Numbered from the stretch's first letter, positions 9,380 to 21,165 are shown. The stretch is 64,000 bases of DNA from Novosphingobium sp. (GCA_030697365.1 JAUYQH010000005.1:1-64000), one strand, 5' to 3'. Numbers and translations are program-made. The notes: generated from the letters alone by a model not told the origin.

Positions 9380-10482
9380 GGCAGTTGCGCAAAATCGGTC
9401 AGCGCCGCGTCCCTTAGCCCACGCCAGACGTCGCGCGCCTGGACGGTCTGGGCCACGTCGTGGACGCGCAGGAGCTGGACCCCGGCCTCCATCTCACGGG
9501 CAGCGAGGAGCAGCTAACCGCCGAGGCGCTGGTGGGCAGCCGCTTCTTGGCTCAGCGCGCCGATCATTCGCTTGCGGCTGACACCGACCAGCAGCGGCTG
9601 GCCCAGCGCGTGGAACAGCGGCAGCGCGTTGAGCAGCGCGAGGTTCTCGGCGAGCGACTTGCCGAAGCCGATGCCCGGATCGACGATGATGTCATCGCGC
9701 GCAATCCCTGCGGCCACCGCCGCATCTCGGCGCTGGGCGAGCCAGTCGAACACGTCGAGCACGACGTCGGTGTAGTTGCCGTCGGCGTGGAGATCTTCCG
9801 CCCCTCCCGGCGCGTGCATCAGCACCACCGGCACCCCGGCGCGCGCAACCAGTTCGGCACTGCGCGGATCGTGGCGCAGGGCGGACACATCGTTGACGAT
9901 GTGTGCGCCTGCGGCCAGCGCGGCCTCGATCACGCTGGCCCGGCGGCTGTCGATGCTGATCGCCGCGCCGCTCGCCGCCAGCCGCTCGATCGCCGGGACC
10001 ACGCGCTTGAGTTCGTCGCCCTCCCACACCGCCGCCGCGCCGGGACGGGTGCTTTCGCCGCCGGCATCGACCAGCGCCGCCCCCGCCTCGAGCATCGCCG
10101 CGGCGTGGGCGTTGGCCTCGTCGGGGCTGTCGAGAAACTTGCCGCCGTCCGAAAAGCTGTCGGGGGTGAGGTTGAGGATGCCCATGACTTGCGGCTGGTC
10201 GAGCCGGATGGTGCGGGCGCCGCATTGCAGCGGGGTGTGGGCGCGGCGCAAGTTACCCCACTGGGCTTCGCCTTCGGCGGCGAGGTCGTCGGGAAGCGCG
10301 GCAAGAACCCCGGCAATATCATCCGCGCCGGCGCGCGTTCTCGACACGATCCGCCCGTTTTCGCGCACGATTACCGCGAAGCGCGAGGCGTAGACCATGC
10401 CCCCGGCGAGGCGCACGGCTTCGCCCTCCTCGCTTTGCGGAGAGTCGGCGAAGGCGATCGGGCGGAGGTAGACTCGCTTCAT
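9376..10482 (-). pseudogene. folP: Dihydropteroate synthase with premature in-frame TAG
   Basis: Frame from 10482 encodes DHPS ('VMGILNLTPDSFSDGG', 'GVSRKRMIGAL') to TAG at 9514-9516 after AHQRLGG. Same frame continues 45 codons (LLLAAREMEAGVQLLRVHDVAQTVQ...TDFAQLP) to TAA at 9376-9378. Confidence 0.85.
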
Positions 10483-10488
10483 ATTTCA

Positions 10489-10593
10489 CCGTCGCCCCTG
10501 CGCAGGCAGGGGCCTAGATAACCTCGCGACCTGACCCGAAGCAGGCTTTACGAGGCAAGGTTGGTTGGGCCCCTGCCTTCGCAGGGGCGACGG
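10489..10593. repeat. Nested palindromic (REP/BIME-like) element
   Basis: Arms 10489-10514 and 10568-10593 are inverted copies with one mismatch; each arm has its own CCCCTGC/GCAGGGG palindrome. Confidence 0.75.
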
Positions 10594-10610
10594 AAGTTAG
10601 GAAGGGGAAA

Positions 10611-11948
<1,338 letters not shown>

Positions 11949-12629
11949 GCTTCGGGAAAATCGTCGTGAGGGTCCCTTGAGCCCCCAAACATCTCCAGCT
12001 GCGCCACCGGGGCAAAGCTGCGGCGGTGGAGCGGGGTGGGGCCGTGGGTGCGCAGCGCGGTCAGGTGTTCGGGGGTGCCATAGCCGACGTTGCGATCCCA
12101 GCCGTAGTGCGGATGGGTGCGGGCATAGTCGCGCATCAACCGGTCGCGGTGCTCCTTGGCGACGATTGATGCGGCCGAGATGCACGGCTCGATGGCGTCT
12201 CCCCCGACGATTGCGCGCGCCGGCCAGCACCATTCGGGGCGCCGCCCGTGGGGTGTGAGGTTGCCGTCGACCAGCACTTCGTGCGGCTCCTCTCCCAGTT
12301 TCTCGCACAGCGCGGCCACCGCCAGGGTCATCGCCAGCATCGTTGCGCCGAAGATATTGAGGCGGTCGATGTCCGCGACCTCGACCACGCCCACGCCGTA
12401 GAGGCAGCGGCGGCGGATGCGCTCGTCGAGAACCACGCGAACCTCGCGCCGCAGCTTCTTGGAATCGTCGAGCCCCGCGGGCCTGGGCCGACATAGCACA
12501 ACCGCGGCGGCGACAACGGGTCCGGCGAGCGGCCCCCTGCCCGCCTCGTCGACGCCGATGACGATTTTTTCCCGTGCAGGAGCTGGCCGCTCTGGCAACC
12601 CCGCGGCGTTTCGCGCATTACGGGAAAAC

Positions 12630-13790
12630 ATGAAAACGCTCATCTCGACGCTCGCCCTTGCCCTCACCGCACTGCCGCTGGCAAGTTGCAACGCCGCCCC
12701 GGCCCAGCCCGGCGGTGGAAAAACCTCGGCCAAAGCCGGTTTGCAGATCGAAGAGTACGGCACGTTCGAGGAGCCCTGGGCGCTCGCTTTCGCTCCCGGC
12801 ACCAGCGTGGTGTTCGTCACCGAGCGCAAGGGAAGCGTGAAGTTCGTCGATACCGCGACCAGGCGAACAGGCACGGTCACCGGCGTCCCGAAGGTCGATT
12901 ACGGCGGCCAGGGCGGACTTGGCGATATCGCGTTCCTGCCCGGGGAATCATCGCCCACGCTGTCGCGGCGGACGATTTACCTGAGTTGGGCCGAAGCCGG
13001 GTCCGGCGACACCCGAGGTGCGGTGGTCGGGCGCGGCACGCTGATTTGCGAGGAAGCCGACGCCTGCCGGATCGACGCGATGCGGGTGATCTGGCGGCAA
13101 AGCCCCAAGGTTACCGGTCGCGGGCACTATGCGCACCGCCTGCTGTTCTCGCCCGACGGCCAGTATCTGTACGTCGCCTCGGGCGACCGGCAGAAGTTCA
13201 CGCCCGCGCAGGACATGGAGAGCAATCTCGGCAAGATCGTGCGGCTGACCCCCGACGGGACCCCGGCCCCGGGCAACCCTTTCGCCGCTCGGGGCGGGGT
13301 GGCGGCCGAGGTCTGGTCGCTCGGCCACCGCAACATCCTCGGTCTCGGCTGGGATTCGCGCGATCGGTTGTGGGGTCTCGAGCATGGCCCTGCGGGCGGC
13401 GACGAATTCAATCTGATCACCGCGGGAGCCAACTACGGTTGGCCAGTGGTCTCGGACGGCGATCATTATGATGGCCGCGACATTCCCGCGCACAGCACCC
13501 GGCCCGATTTCGCTGCGCCCGCGATCGGATGGAACCCGGTAATCGCGCCGGGCGGGTTCATTTTCTATCGTGGCAACGCCTTTCCCTCGTGGAAGGGCGA
13601 GGCGATCATCGCGGATATGGCCAACGAAGGGCTCGTGCGGGTCCAGCTGGCCGGAAACAAGGCCCGCGAGGTCGAGCGCATTCCGCTGGGCAAGCGCATC
13701 CGGGCGGTCGTTGAGGGACCCGACGGCGCAATCTGGATCGCCGAGGACAAGTCCGGCGCGCGGCTGCGCAAGCTGACGCCGAAGCGCTAG
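12630..13790 (+). CDS. PQQ-dependent sugar (sorbosone) dehydrogenase-like lipoprotein
   Basis: MKTLISTLALALTALPLASCN lipobox; 'PWALAFAPG', 'GQGGLGDIAFLP', 'WSLGHRNILGLGWD', 'GLEHGPAGGDEFN'. Confidence 0.88.
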   Translation: MKTLISTLALALTALPLASCNAAPAQPGGGKTSAKAGLQIEEYGTFEEPWALAFAPGTSVVFVTERKGSVKFVDTATRRTGTVTGVPKVDYGGQGGLGDIAFLPGESSPTLSRRTIYLSWAEAGSGDTRGAVVGRGTLICEEADACRIDAMRVIWRQSPKVTGRGHYAHRLLFSPDGQYLYVASGDRQKFTPAQDMESNLGKIVRLTPDGTPAPGNPFAARGGVAAEVWSLGHRNILGLGWDSRDRLWGLEHGPAGGDEFNLITAGANYGWPVVSDGDHYDGRDIPAHSTRPDFAAPAIGWNPVIAPGGFIFYRGNAFPSWKGEAIIADMANEGLVRVQLAGNKAREVERIPLGKRIRAVVEGPDGAIWIAEDKSGARLRKLTPKR

Positions 13791-13831
13791 GGCTTGTCGC
13801 AACCCGGCACGCGGCTTAGGGCCGCGCGCCC

Positions 13832-14341
13832 ATGGCCACCTTGATCCCTCTCGATTCCGTCGACCCCGCGCTCGTCGAGGCATTGCTCGACCGCGCGTTC
13901 GAGCCGACCCGTGCGCGGCGCACCGCTTACAAGGTGCGCGAGGGGACCGATTGGCTGCCCGCGCTGTCGTTCGCCGCGCTCGACAGCGAGGAGCGGCTGG
14001 CGGGGACGATCCAGTGCTGGCCGGTCGCGCTCACCGTCGCTTCCGGCAAGCGCCACCCCCTGATCATGGTCGGCCCGGTGGCGGTGCTGCCCGAGCAGCA
14101 AGGCGCGGGCTTCGGCAAGGCGCTTGTTACCGCCGCACTGGCCGCGCTCTCTCCCGAAGCGCCGCTTGCGCAGGTGATGATCGGCGATCCGGACTATTAC
14201 GAGCGGTTCTTCGGCTTTTCCGCCGCGCATACCGGCGGGTGGCAACTGCCCGCGCCGTGGGACCCGGCGCGGTTGCTGTGCCGCAGCGATCTCGCGCAGG
14301 CGCTCCCCGCCGAAGGCATGCTCGGCCCTTGGCGCGACTGA
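13832..14341 (+). CDS. GNAT family N-acetyltransferase
   Basis: 'IMVGPVAVLPEQQGAGFGKALVTAAL...VMIGDPDYYERFFGF'. Confidence 0.9.
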   Translation: MATLIPLDSVDPALVEALLDRAFEPTRARRTAYKVREGTDWLPALSFAALDSEERLAGTIQCWPVALTVASGKRHPLIMVGPVAVLPEQQGAGFGKALVTAALAALSPEAPLAQVMIGDPDYYERFFGFSAAHTGGWQLPAPWDPARLLCRSDLAQALPAEGMLGPWRD

Positions 14342-14364
14342 CCGCATCTGGCAGGTGAGCGGCA

Positions 14365-14934
14365 ATGCCCTATGAGCCGCCCCCCGAGCTTGCCGCGCTG
14401 TCGCTGGGCGAAATTGCCGAGATGGTCGCGGCGCGCAAATTGCCCCCGGTCGAAGGCTGGGCGCCGCAGCGCGAGGGCGACAGCGAGATGCGGATCGCCG
14501 CCGATGGCAAGTGGTATCACCGCGGCGGCGAGATTTCCCGCGCGGCGATGGTCCGGGCGTTCTCGACGCTGCTGTCGCGCGACTCCGAGGGGCGGCACTG
14601 GCTGGTCTCGCCATTCGAGAAGCTGACCATCGCGGTCGATGATGCCGCGTTCATCGCCACCGACCTGAGCGTGCAGAGCGACGCGGACGGCGAGACCTCG
14701 CTCGCCTTCCGCCTCAACACCGACGAGTTCATCGTCGCCGGACCAGAACGCCCGATTCGTGTCGCAGGCGATCCCGACACCCCTGCTCTGTACCTCGCCG
14801 TTCGCCGGGGCTGCGAGGCGCGGCTCAACCGCAGCACATACGAGCAGCTTGTCCAGCACGCCTTCGAACTCGGCAAGGAGCCGCTCGCGGTCGAAAGCGG
14901 CGGCGCGCGGTTCGCGCTGGCTCCCACGCCGTGA
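14365..14934 (+). CDS. DUF1285 domain protein
   Basis: 'IAADGKWYHRGGEISRAAMVRAFSTLLSRDSEGRHWLVSPFEKLTIAVDDAAF'. Confidence 0.88.
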   Translation: MPYEPPPELAALSLGEIAEMVAARKLPPVEGWAPQREGDSEMRIAADGKWYHRGGEISRAAMVRAFSTLLSRDSEGRHWLVSPFEKLTIAVDDAAFIATDLSVQSDADGETSLAFRLNTDEFIVAGPERPIRVAGDPDTPALYLAVRRGCEARLNRSTYEQLVQHAFELGKEPLAVESGGARFALAPTP

Positions 14935-15536
14935 GCTTGCTGGTCGAACGCCTGCGCGCGCTCCACGCCGCGGGCCACGCCGGCGAGATGGCCGGCCTGC
15001 GCACCGACGACAGCCGCTTCTCGCCCGGCGAATCGCGCGATGCGGCGGTGCTCGCGGCGATCGTCGACCGCCCGCGCCCCACTTTCCTGCTCACCCACCG
15101 CCCTTCGAACATGCGCGCGCATCCCGGGCAGGTCGCATTTCCCGGGGGCAAGATCGACCTCGGCGAGACCCCGGTCGAGGCCGCGCTGCGCGAGGCGTGG
15201 GAGGAACTGGCGATCCCCCCCGAAGCAGTGACCGTGATCGGCGAGAGCGACCTTTACCGCACCGGGACCGGGTATGCGATCACCCCGGTCGTCGCGATCA
15301 TCCCGCCCGACCTGGAGATTCAGGCCAACCCCACCGAAGTCGCCCAATGGTTCGAGGCGCCGGTCGATTTCGTGTTCGACGCCGCCAACCACGTCGTCCA
15401 GGCGGCAGACTGGAACGGGATGCGGCGCGAGTATCTCGACATCCAGTGGCAGGAGCACCGCATCTGGGGGGTGACGGCGGCGATCATCGCCAACCTCTCG
15501 CGGCGGCTCGACTGGTTCCGGCTGACCGATGCCTGA
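14931..15536 (+). CDS. NUDIX CoA pyrophosphatase
   Basis: Nudix box 'GGKIDLGETPVEAALREAWEELAI'; overlaps upstream gene by 4 nt. Confidence 0.92.
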   Translation: MSLLVERLRALHAAGHAGEMAGLRTDDSRFSPGESRDAAVLAAIVDRPRPTFLLTHRPSNMRAHPGQVAFPGGKIDLGETPVEAALREAWEELAIPPEAVTVIGESDLYRTGTGYAITPVVAIIPPDLEIQANPTEVAQWFEAPVDFVFDAANHVVQAADWNGMRREYLDIQWQEHRIWGVTAAIIANLSRRLDWFRLTDA

Positions 15537-16695
15537 GCCGCTGCCCGCCGCGCCGTGGACCCAGCGCGAAGACCTCGCCGAACTGGTCGCCGCGCTCGGA
15601 ACAGGCAACGCGCGCTACGTCGGCGGGGCGGTGCGCGACACATTGCTCGGGTTGGAGGCGAGCGACATCGACATCGCCACTCCGCTTGAACCCGCCGAGG
15701 TGATCGCCCGGCTCGATGCCGCGGGCATCCGCTGCGTACCCACCGGGCTCAAGCACGGCACGATCACCGCGATCCGCGACGCCGGCAATGTCGAGATCAC
15801 CACGCTGCGGCGCGACATCGCGACCGACGGTCGCCACGCCGAGGTCGCATTCTCGCACGACTGGAAGGAAGACGCAGGCCGGCGCGATTTCACGATCAAC
15901 GCGCTCTACGCCGATCCCGCAACGCTGGAAGTGTTCGACTGGTTCGGCGGGCTGGACGACCTGCGCTCCAAGCGGGTGCGCTTCATCGGCGACGCGCGCC
16001 AGCGCATCCGCGAGGACCATTTGCGGATCCTGCGCTACTTCCGGTTTCAGGCGCGGTTTGGCTCGCAACCCGCTGATGAAGAATCGGAAAAGGCCTGTTC
16101 CGAACTCGCTCCGATGCTCAAGGGGCTGTCGCGCGAGCGGGTCGGTTGGGAGTTGCAGAACCTCCTCGCTCTGCCCGATCCCGAACCGACCGTGACGCGG
16201 ATGGCCGAGCTTGGCGTGCTCGACGTGGTCCTGCCCGAAGCCGATGCGGCGGCGCTTGCCCCGCTGATTGCAGCCGAAGGGCGCGAAGGCGTCGCACCCG
16301 ATCCGATCCGGCGACTGGCCGGGCTGCTTCCACCCGATCCGACCGCCGCCGAGCGCGTAGCCGCGCGGTTGCGACTGCCGATCTCCCAGAAAAAGCGTCT
16401 GATGCTCGCTGCCGGGCGGGGTAGCGACGAGCGCGAGCCGCGCGCGCTGGCCTATCGCATCGGGCGCGAAGCAGCGATCGATCGCCTGTTGTTGACGGGC
16501 CAGTCGACCGCTCCGCTCCACGGCTGGGAAGCGCCGGTGTTTCCGCTCAAAGGTGGCGCTATCGTCGCGCGCGGGGTTGAGGCCGGCCCCGAAGTCGCGC
16601 GAATCCTCCGCGCGGTCGAGGCGCGTTGGATCGCCGAAGGGTTCCCGGACGACGAGCGTGTGGCGGACCTGCTCGAGCAGCGCTTGGCCGAATAG
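15529..16695 (+). CDS. cca: CCA tRNA nucleotidyltransferase / poly(A) polymerase family
   Basis: 'YVGGAVRDTLLGLEASDIDIATPL', 'RRDFTINALYAD', 'RIREDHLRILRYFRFQARFG'. Confidence 0.94.
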   Translation: MPEPLPAAPWTQREDLAELVAALGTGNARYVGGAVRDTLLGLEASDIDIATPLEPAEVIARLDAAGIRCVPTGLKHGTITAIRDAGNVEITTLRRDIATDGRHAEVAFSHDWKEDAGRRDFTINALYADPATLEVFDWFGGLDDLRSKRVRFIGDARQRIREDHLRILRYFRFQARFGSQPADEESEKACSELAPMLKGLSRERVGWELQNLLALPDPEPTVTRMAELGVLDVVLPEADAAALAPLIAAEGREGVAPDPIRRLAGLLPPDPTAAERVAARLRLPISQKKRLMLAAGRGSDEREPRALAYRIGREAAIDRLLLTGQSTAPLHGWEAPVFPLKGGAIVARGVEAGPEVARILRAVEARWIAEGFPDDERVADLLEQRLAE

Positions 16696-17991
16696 CTAAA
16701 GGTGCCGGTCCAGCTCGTCGTTGAGCCGCAAACTGCATCGCCAGAAGAAATACGCCGGGATCAGCCCGAGAAAGGACGCTCCATACAGCACCCAGCGGAC
16801 CGATTCCTCGCCCGCGATGGGCTTGAACCCGTCTGACAACATCCCGAAGAACAGCGGCCCCAGCCCCAGCCCGATCAGGTTCTGGCAAAACAGCAGGATC
16901 GCAGTCGCCAAAGCGCGAGCCTCGGGCCGGACCAGCCCTTGCACGCTCGAATAAGTCGGCCCGTAGTAGAGTGTGTTGAGCAAAGTCGGAACCATCAACA
17001 GGGCCAGAGCAAGCAGCCAGTCGGACGTGAAAAAGGCGGCGAATGAGAACGGCACGGCGAGCGCCATGCCGATCGCGGGCGCGGTCATCACGTGGCGACG
17101 GTTCTTGGCACCATAGCGGTCGGCCAGCCAGCCACCGAGGAATGTACCCGCGATCCCCGCCAAACCGCCGCCAAGTCCGAACCACAACCCGACCTCGCCG
17201 GGCGACAACCCGTGCGTGCGCTGGAAGAAAATCGTGATCCAGGTGGTCTTGCCATAGCCCAGGAACGAGGCCGCGGTGCCGGCCGCCAGCAGCAGCACAA
17301 AAGCGCGGCTGCCAAGAATCGCGGTCAGCGCCTCACGGTTGGTGAGCACGCGCGGCGGCGCTACGGAGGCGCGCGCGGCGATCATGACCGCGCCGCGGCG
17401 AGGCTCGCGCAGCAGCAGCATCAGGATGATCGCCAGGCCGATTCCGGGCAGGCCGACCACCAGGAACGCCTCGCGCCAGCCCAGCCGGTCCGCCAACTGT
17501 CCGCCGATCAGCATGCCCAGCAGCGTGCCGACGGGGATTCCCAGCGCATAGAACGCCAGCGCAGAGGCGCGGCGCTCCTTCGGCACGATGTCCGCGATCA
17601 ACGAGTGCGCCGCGGGAGTGCAGCCTGCCTCGCCCACCCCTACCCCGATCCGCGCAAGCAGCAGCTGCGTGAAGTTCTGCGCCATCCCGCACAGCGCGGT
17701 CATCGCCGACCACACGGTCAGCGACACCGCGATCAGCCCGATCCGGTTGGTCGAGGGCCGATCCGAATAGCGCGCGATGGGCAGCCCGAGCATAGTGTAG
17801 AGCAGCGCGAACGCGATTCCGGTCATCAGCCCGATCTGGGTGTCGGACAAGTCGAGGTCGCGCGCGATCGGTTCGGCGAGGATGTTGACGATCTGTCGAT
17901 CGATGAAATTGAAGATGTAGACGATCAGCAGCAGCCACAGCACAAGCCGGGGCGAGTTTTCCGCGCGGGGTATTGCGCCAGTCGAAGCCAT
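16696..17991 (-). CDS. MFS transporter, spinster-like
   Basis: Twelve-TM pattern, 'LFNFIDRQIVNILAEPI'-type N-terminus. Confidence 0.9.
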   Translation of the reverse strand: MASTGAIPRAENSPRLVLWLLLIVYIFNFIDRQIVNILAEPIARDLDLSDTQIGLMTGIAFALLYTMLGLPIARYSDRPSTNRIGLIAVSLTVWSAMTALCGMAQNFTQLLLARIGVGVGEAGCTPAAHSLIADIVPKERRASALAFYALGIPVGTLLGMLIGGQLADRLGWREAFLVVGLPGIGLAIILMLLLREPRRGAVMIAARASVAPPRVLTNREALTAILGSRAFVLLLAAGTAASFLGYGKTTWITIFFQRTHGLSPGEVGLWFGLGGGLAGIAGTFLGGWLADRYGAKNRRHVMTAPAIGMALAVPFSFAAFFTSDWLLALALLMVPTLLNTLYYGPTYSSVQGLVRPEARALATAILLFCQNLIGLGLGPLFFGMLSDGFKPIAGEESVRWVLYGASFLGLIPAYFFWRCSLRLNDELDRHL

Positions 17992-18097
17992 GCGGTCCTC
18001 TTCCCTTGGCCGGCGGCTCCCCCAAACCGCATTTGTGTGACCGCAAGGTTGCCTGTCGCGGCGGGCCGGTCAACCGTAAACCGTCAAACCTGACGGA

Positions 18098-19300
18098 CTA
18101 ATAACGAAGAAAGCGGACGGTTTGCTCGCGCCAAGCCGATTCGTCCACGGTCGCCATTGCTTCGAGATCGCCCGGCAGCGCCGCCGCATCGTCGGCCCAT
18201 TCGCGCAAGGCCGGGCCGCCGTTGATCACATCGATCGCCAATTTGTCGAACACGTACTCGTAAGGAAAATCGCGCCAGATCGGGTAATCGGGATAGAGCC
18301 GCCGGATCGCCTTGAACGCCAGCGCCTGCAATCTCCACGGACGGAACGCGGCGTGGTCGTAAAAGTGGCCCTCGGCGTGGATCATCAGCCCGCGGCACAA
18401 CGTCCTGGCATGCTTGTGAAAAGTCGGCTCGAACCACACCTCGCGCAAAGCGCAGCCTTCCAGCCAGTGCGGGGCGAGGCGGCGCATTTCGGCATGAACC
18501 GCGCGGGCGTCTAGATCGGGTGCTCCGAACAGCACTTCGAGCGGGCGGGTCGTCCCCCGGCCCTCGCTGAGCGTCGCGCCCTCGATCATCACCGTCCCGG
18601 CATAGGCGCGCGCCATGTTGAGGCTCGCCGCGTTGGGGCTCGGGTTGATCCACAGGCGATCCTCGGGCCAGCCGAAGCCGGGCCCGGTATCGGGCCGCCA
18701 GCCTTCCATTTCGATCACCCGATAGGCCACGTTCAGCTTGAAATGGTCGATGAACCACGCCCCCATCTCGCCCATCGTCAGCCCGTGGCGCATGGGCATC
18801 GGTCCCGCGCCGACGAAGCTCTCCCAGCCGGGCAGCAGCGCAGTCCCTTCGACGGGCCGACCTGCCGGGTTGGGGCGATCGAGCACCCACACTTCCTTGC
18901 CGTGTTCGGCCGCGGCTTCGAGCAGGTAGAGCAGCGTGGTGACGAAGGTGTAGATCCGGCAGCCGAGGTCCTGGAGATCGAACAGGAACACGTCGGCGGT
19001 GCTCATCATCTGCCCGCTGGGGCGGCGGACCTCGCCGTAGAGGCTGAACACCGGGATGCCGAGGTCGCGGTCGGTCTCGTCCGCGGTCTCGACCATGTTG
19101 TCCTGCTTGTCGCCCTTGAGCCCGTGCTGCGGCCCGAACGCGGCGGTCACGCGGATGTCCGGGCATGCGGCCAGCGCGTCGAGCGAATGGACCAGGTCTT
19201 CGGTCACCGACGCGGGGTGCGCGACCAGGGCCACCCGTCGCCCGGCCAGTGGTTTGCGTAAGTCGGGATCGGCTATCAGCCGGTCGATGCCGAACTTCAT
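18098..19300 (-). CDS. DUF1343 protein (NamZ-like exo-beta-N-acetylmuramidase family)
   Basis: MKFGIDRLIAD...; 'FLFDLQDLGCRIYTFVTTL', 'VLDRPNPAGRPVEG', 'PMRHGLTMGEMG', 'NPSPN'. Confidence 0.9.
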   Translation of the reverse strand: MKFGIDRLIADPDLRKPLAGRRVALVAHPASVTEDLVHSLDALAACPDIRVTAAFGPQHGLKGDKQDNMVETADETDRDLGIPVFSLYGEVRRPSGQMMSTADVFLFDLQDLGCRIYTFVTTLLYLLEAAAEHGKEVWVLDRPNPAGRPVEGTALLPGWESFVGAGPMPMRHGLTMGEMGAWFIDHFKLNVAYRVIEMEGWRPDTGPGFGWPEDRLWINPSPNAASLNMARAYAGTVMIEGATLSEGRGTTRPLEVLFGAPDLDARAVHAEMRRLAPHWLEGCALREVWFEPTFHKHARTLCRGLMIHAEGHFYDHAAFRPWRLQALAFKAIRRLYPDYPIWRDFPYEYVFDKLAIDVINGGPALREWADDAAALPGDLEAMATVDESAWREQTVRFLRY

Positions 19301-19827
19301 GCGTCGGTTTCCGCCAGCGCGAAGCAGTCGGGATGGTGGAAATCGGGACGCCCGGGCGGGTGGGCGAGCGCCCAATACGATATCGTGCCGTCCTCTTCTT
19401 CGAGGATCGCCGAAAGGCCCACGCTCCATGGGCGCGGGGGCAGTGCCGCGGTGTCGAGCAGCACGTCCTGGACCAGCAGCCGCTCGCCGTGGGTCGCCTC
19501 GCCCACCGGCTCGGCCGACAAGGGCCGCTCGCGCATTCCGCTGCGATAGTCCTCGAAGTCATAGGCGGCCCAGCGTTGCGACGGCGAGAAGTTGAACTCG
19601 ACGTAACCGGGCTCGCCCTGGGGCTGGATATACAACTCGAAGCAGGTCGTGCGCCACAGCTCGTCGGCGCGCCCGCGCCCGGCGAAGGGCGGGACAAGCA
19701 AGTGGTCGTGCCCATCGACGCGATAGCGCAGGCGCAGCGCGTTGCCGGTCTCCACCCACTGCACCTCCAGCCCGCGCACGCTGCGTGGCGGGAAGTCCGG
19801 ATGCGCGGTCAGGCGATGCGTTCCCAA
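19297..19827 (-). CDS. DOMON-like domain protein
   Basis: 'LWRTTCFELYIQPQGEPGYVEFNFSPSQRWAAYDFEDYRSGMR'; 4-nt overlap with DUF1343 gene. Confidence 0.75.
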   Translation of the reverse strand: MGTHRLTAHPDFPPRSVRGLEVQWVETGNALRLRYRVDGHDHLLVPPFAGRGRADELWRTTCFELYIQPQGEPGYVEFNFSPSQRWAAYDFEDYRSGMRERPLSAEPVGEATHGERLLVQDVLLDTAALPPRPWSVGLSAILEEEDGTISYWALAHPPGRPDFHHPDCFALAETDA

Positions 19828-19858
19828 GCGAAGTCCTCCATGCTAGGCGCGCGGCGCC

Positions 19859-21088
19859 ATGAGCACCTACGCATCTTCCCTGCTCCGCCTGCTCGAAGAG
19901 CGCGGCTATATTCACCAGACCACCGATGCGGCCGGGCTCGATGCCCTCGCGCAACGGCAGGTCGTGCCCGGCTATATCGGCTTCGATGCGACCGCGCCAT
20001 CGCTCCATGTCGGATCGCTTGTGCAGATCATGCTCTTGCGGCGGCTCCAGCAGGCGGGGCACAAGCCGGTGGTGCTGATGGGCGGCGGGACCACGCGGAT
20101 CGGCGACCCCACCGGACGCGACGAAAGCCGCAAGATGCTGAACGATGCGACGATCGAGGCCAACATCGCCTCGATCCGCACGATCTTCGAGCGCTTTTTG
20201 ACCTTCGGTGACGGGCCGACCGACGCGATCATGGTCAACAACCACGATTGGCTGGGCAAGCTGGGCTATATCCAGCTGCTTCAGGAAGTGGGAACGCACT
20301 TCACGATCAACCGCATGCTTACGTTCGATTCGGTCAGGCTGCGGCTCGATCGCGAGCAGCCGATGACCTTCCTCGAATTCAACTACATGATCCTGCAGGG
20401 TTACGATTTCCGCCATCTGGCAAGTACCCAGGGCGTGCGGCTGCAGATGGGCGGCAGCGATCAGTGGGGCAACATCGTCAACGGCATCGAACTGAGCCGG
20501 CGGATGGAGGGGATCGAGGTTTTCGGCGTCACCACCCCGCTTCTGACAACTGCAGATGGATCAAAGATGGGCAAAAGCGCGGCGGGCGCGGTGTGGCTCA
20601 ACGAGGACGCGCTGCCCGGCTACGATTTCTGGCAATACTGGCGCAATGTCGACGATCGCGACGTGGGGCGCTTCCTGCGCCTGTTCACCGACCTGCCGCT
20701 GGGCGAGATCGCGCGGATCGAGGCGCTGGAAGGAAACGAGATCAACGCCGCCAAGATCGCGCTGGCCAACGCGGTCACCACGCTGTGCCGCGGCGAGGAC
20801 GCCGCGCGGGCGGCGGAAGCAACGGCTACGGCGACGTTTTCCGCGGGCGGGCTCGGCGCCGATCTGCCGGTGTTCATCACGGTCGAAGCCGAAGTGGGCA
20901 TAATCGACGCTCTCGTCGGCTTGGGCTTTGCCGCCAGCCGGGGCGAGGCCAAGCGGCTGATCGCGGGCGGCGGCGCGCGCGTCGATGGCGAGCCGGTAAC
21001 CGGCGAAGCCCACACGATTGCGCTCGGCGACGCCGACATCCGCGTCTCGTCGGGCAAGAAGAAGCACGGGATCGTGCGGCGTGGGTAG
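19859..21088 (+). CDS. tyrS: Tyrosyl-tRNA synthetase
   Basis: 'YIGFDATAPSLHVGSLV', 'QMGGSDQWGNIVNGIEL', 'KMGKS', C-terminal S4 domain. Confidence 0.97.
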   Translation: MSTYASSLLRLLEERGYIHQTTDAAGLDALAQRQVVPGYIGFDATAPSLHVGSLVQIMLLRRLQQAGHKPVVLMGGGTTRIGDPTGRDESRKMLNDATIEANIASIRTIFERFLTFGDGPTDAIMVNNHDWLGKLGYIQLLQEVGTHFTINRMLTFDSVRLRLDREQPMTFLEFNYMILQGYDFRHLASTQGVRLQMGGSDQWGNIVNGIELSRRMEGIEVFGVTTPLLTTADGSKMGKSAAGAVWLNEDALPGYDFWQYWRNVDDRDVGRFLRLFTDLPLGEIARIEALEGNEINAAKIALANAVTTLCRGEDAARAAEATATATFSAGGLGADLPVFITVEAEVGIIDALVGLGFAASRGEAKRLIAGGGARVDGEPVTGEAHTIALGDADIRVSSGKKKHGIVRRG

Positions 21089-21165
21089 TTTCCCCGCCTT
21101 TACCGAATATTCGCCATTGGGGTTCATTATCCGCCCTTCATCGCATTGCCAGCGAAGGAGCGATC

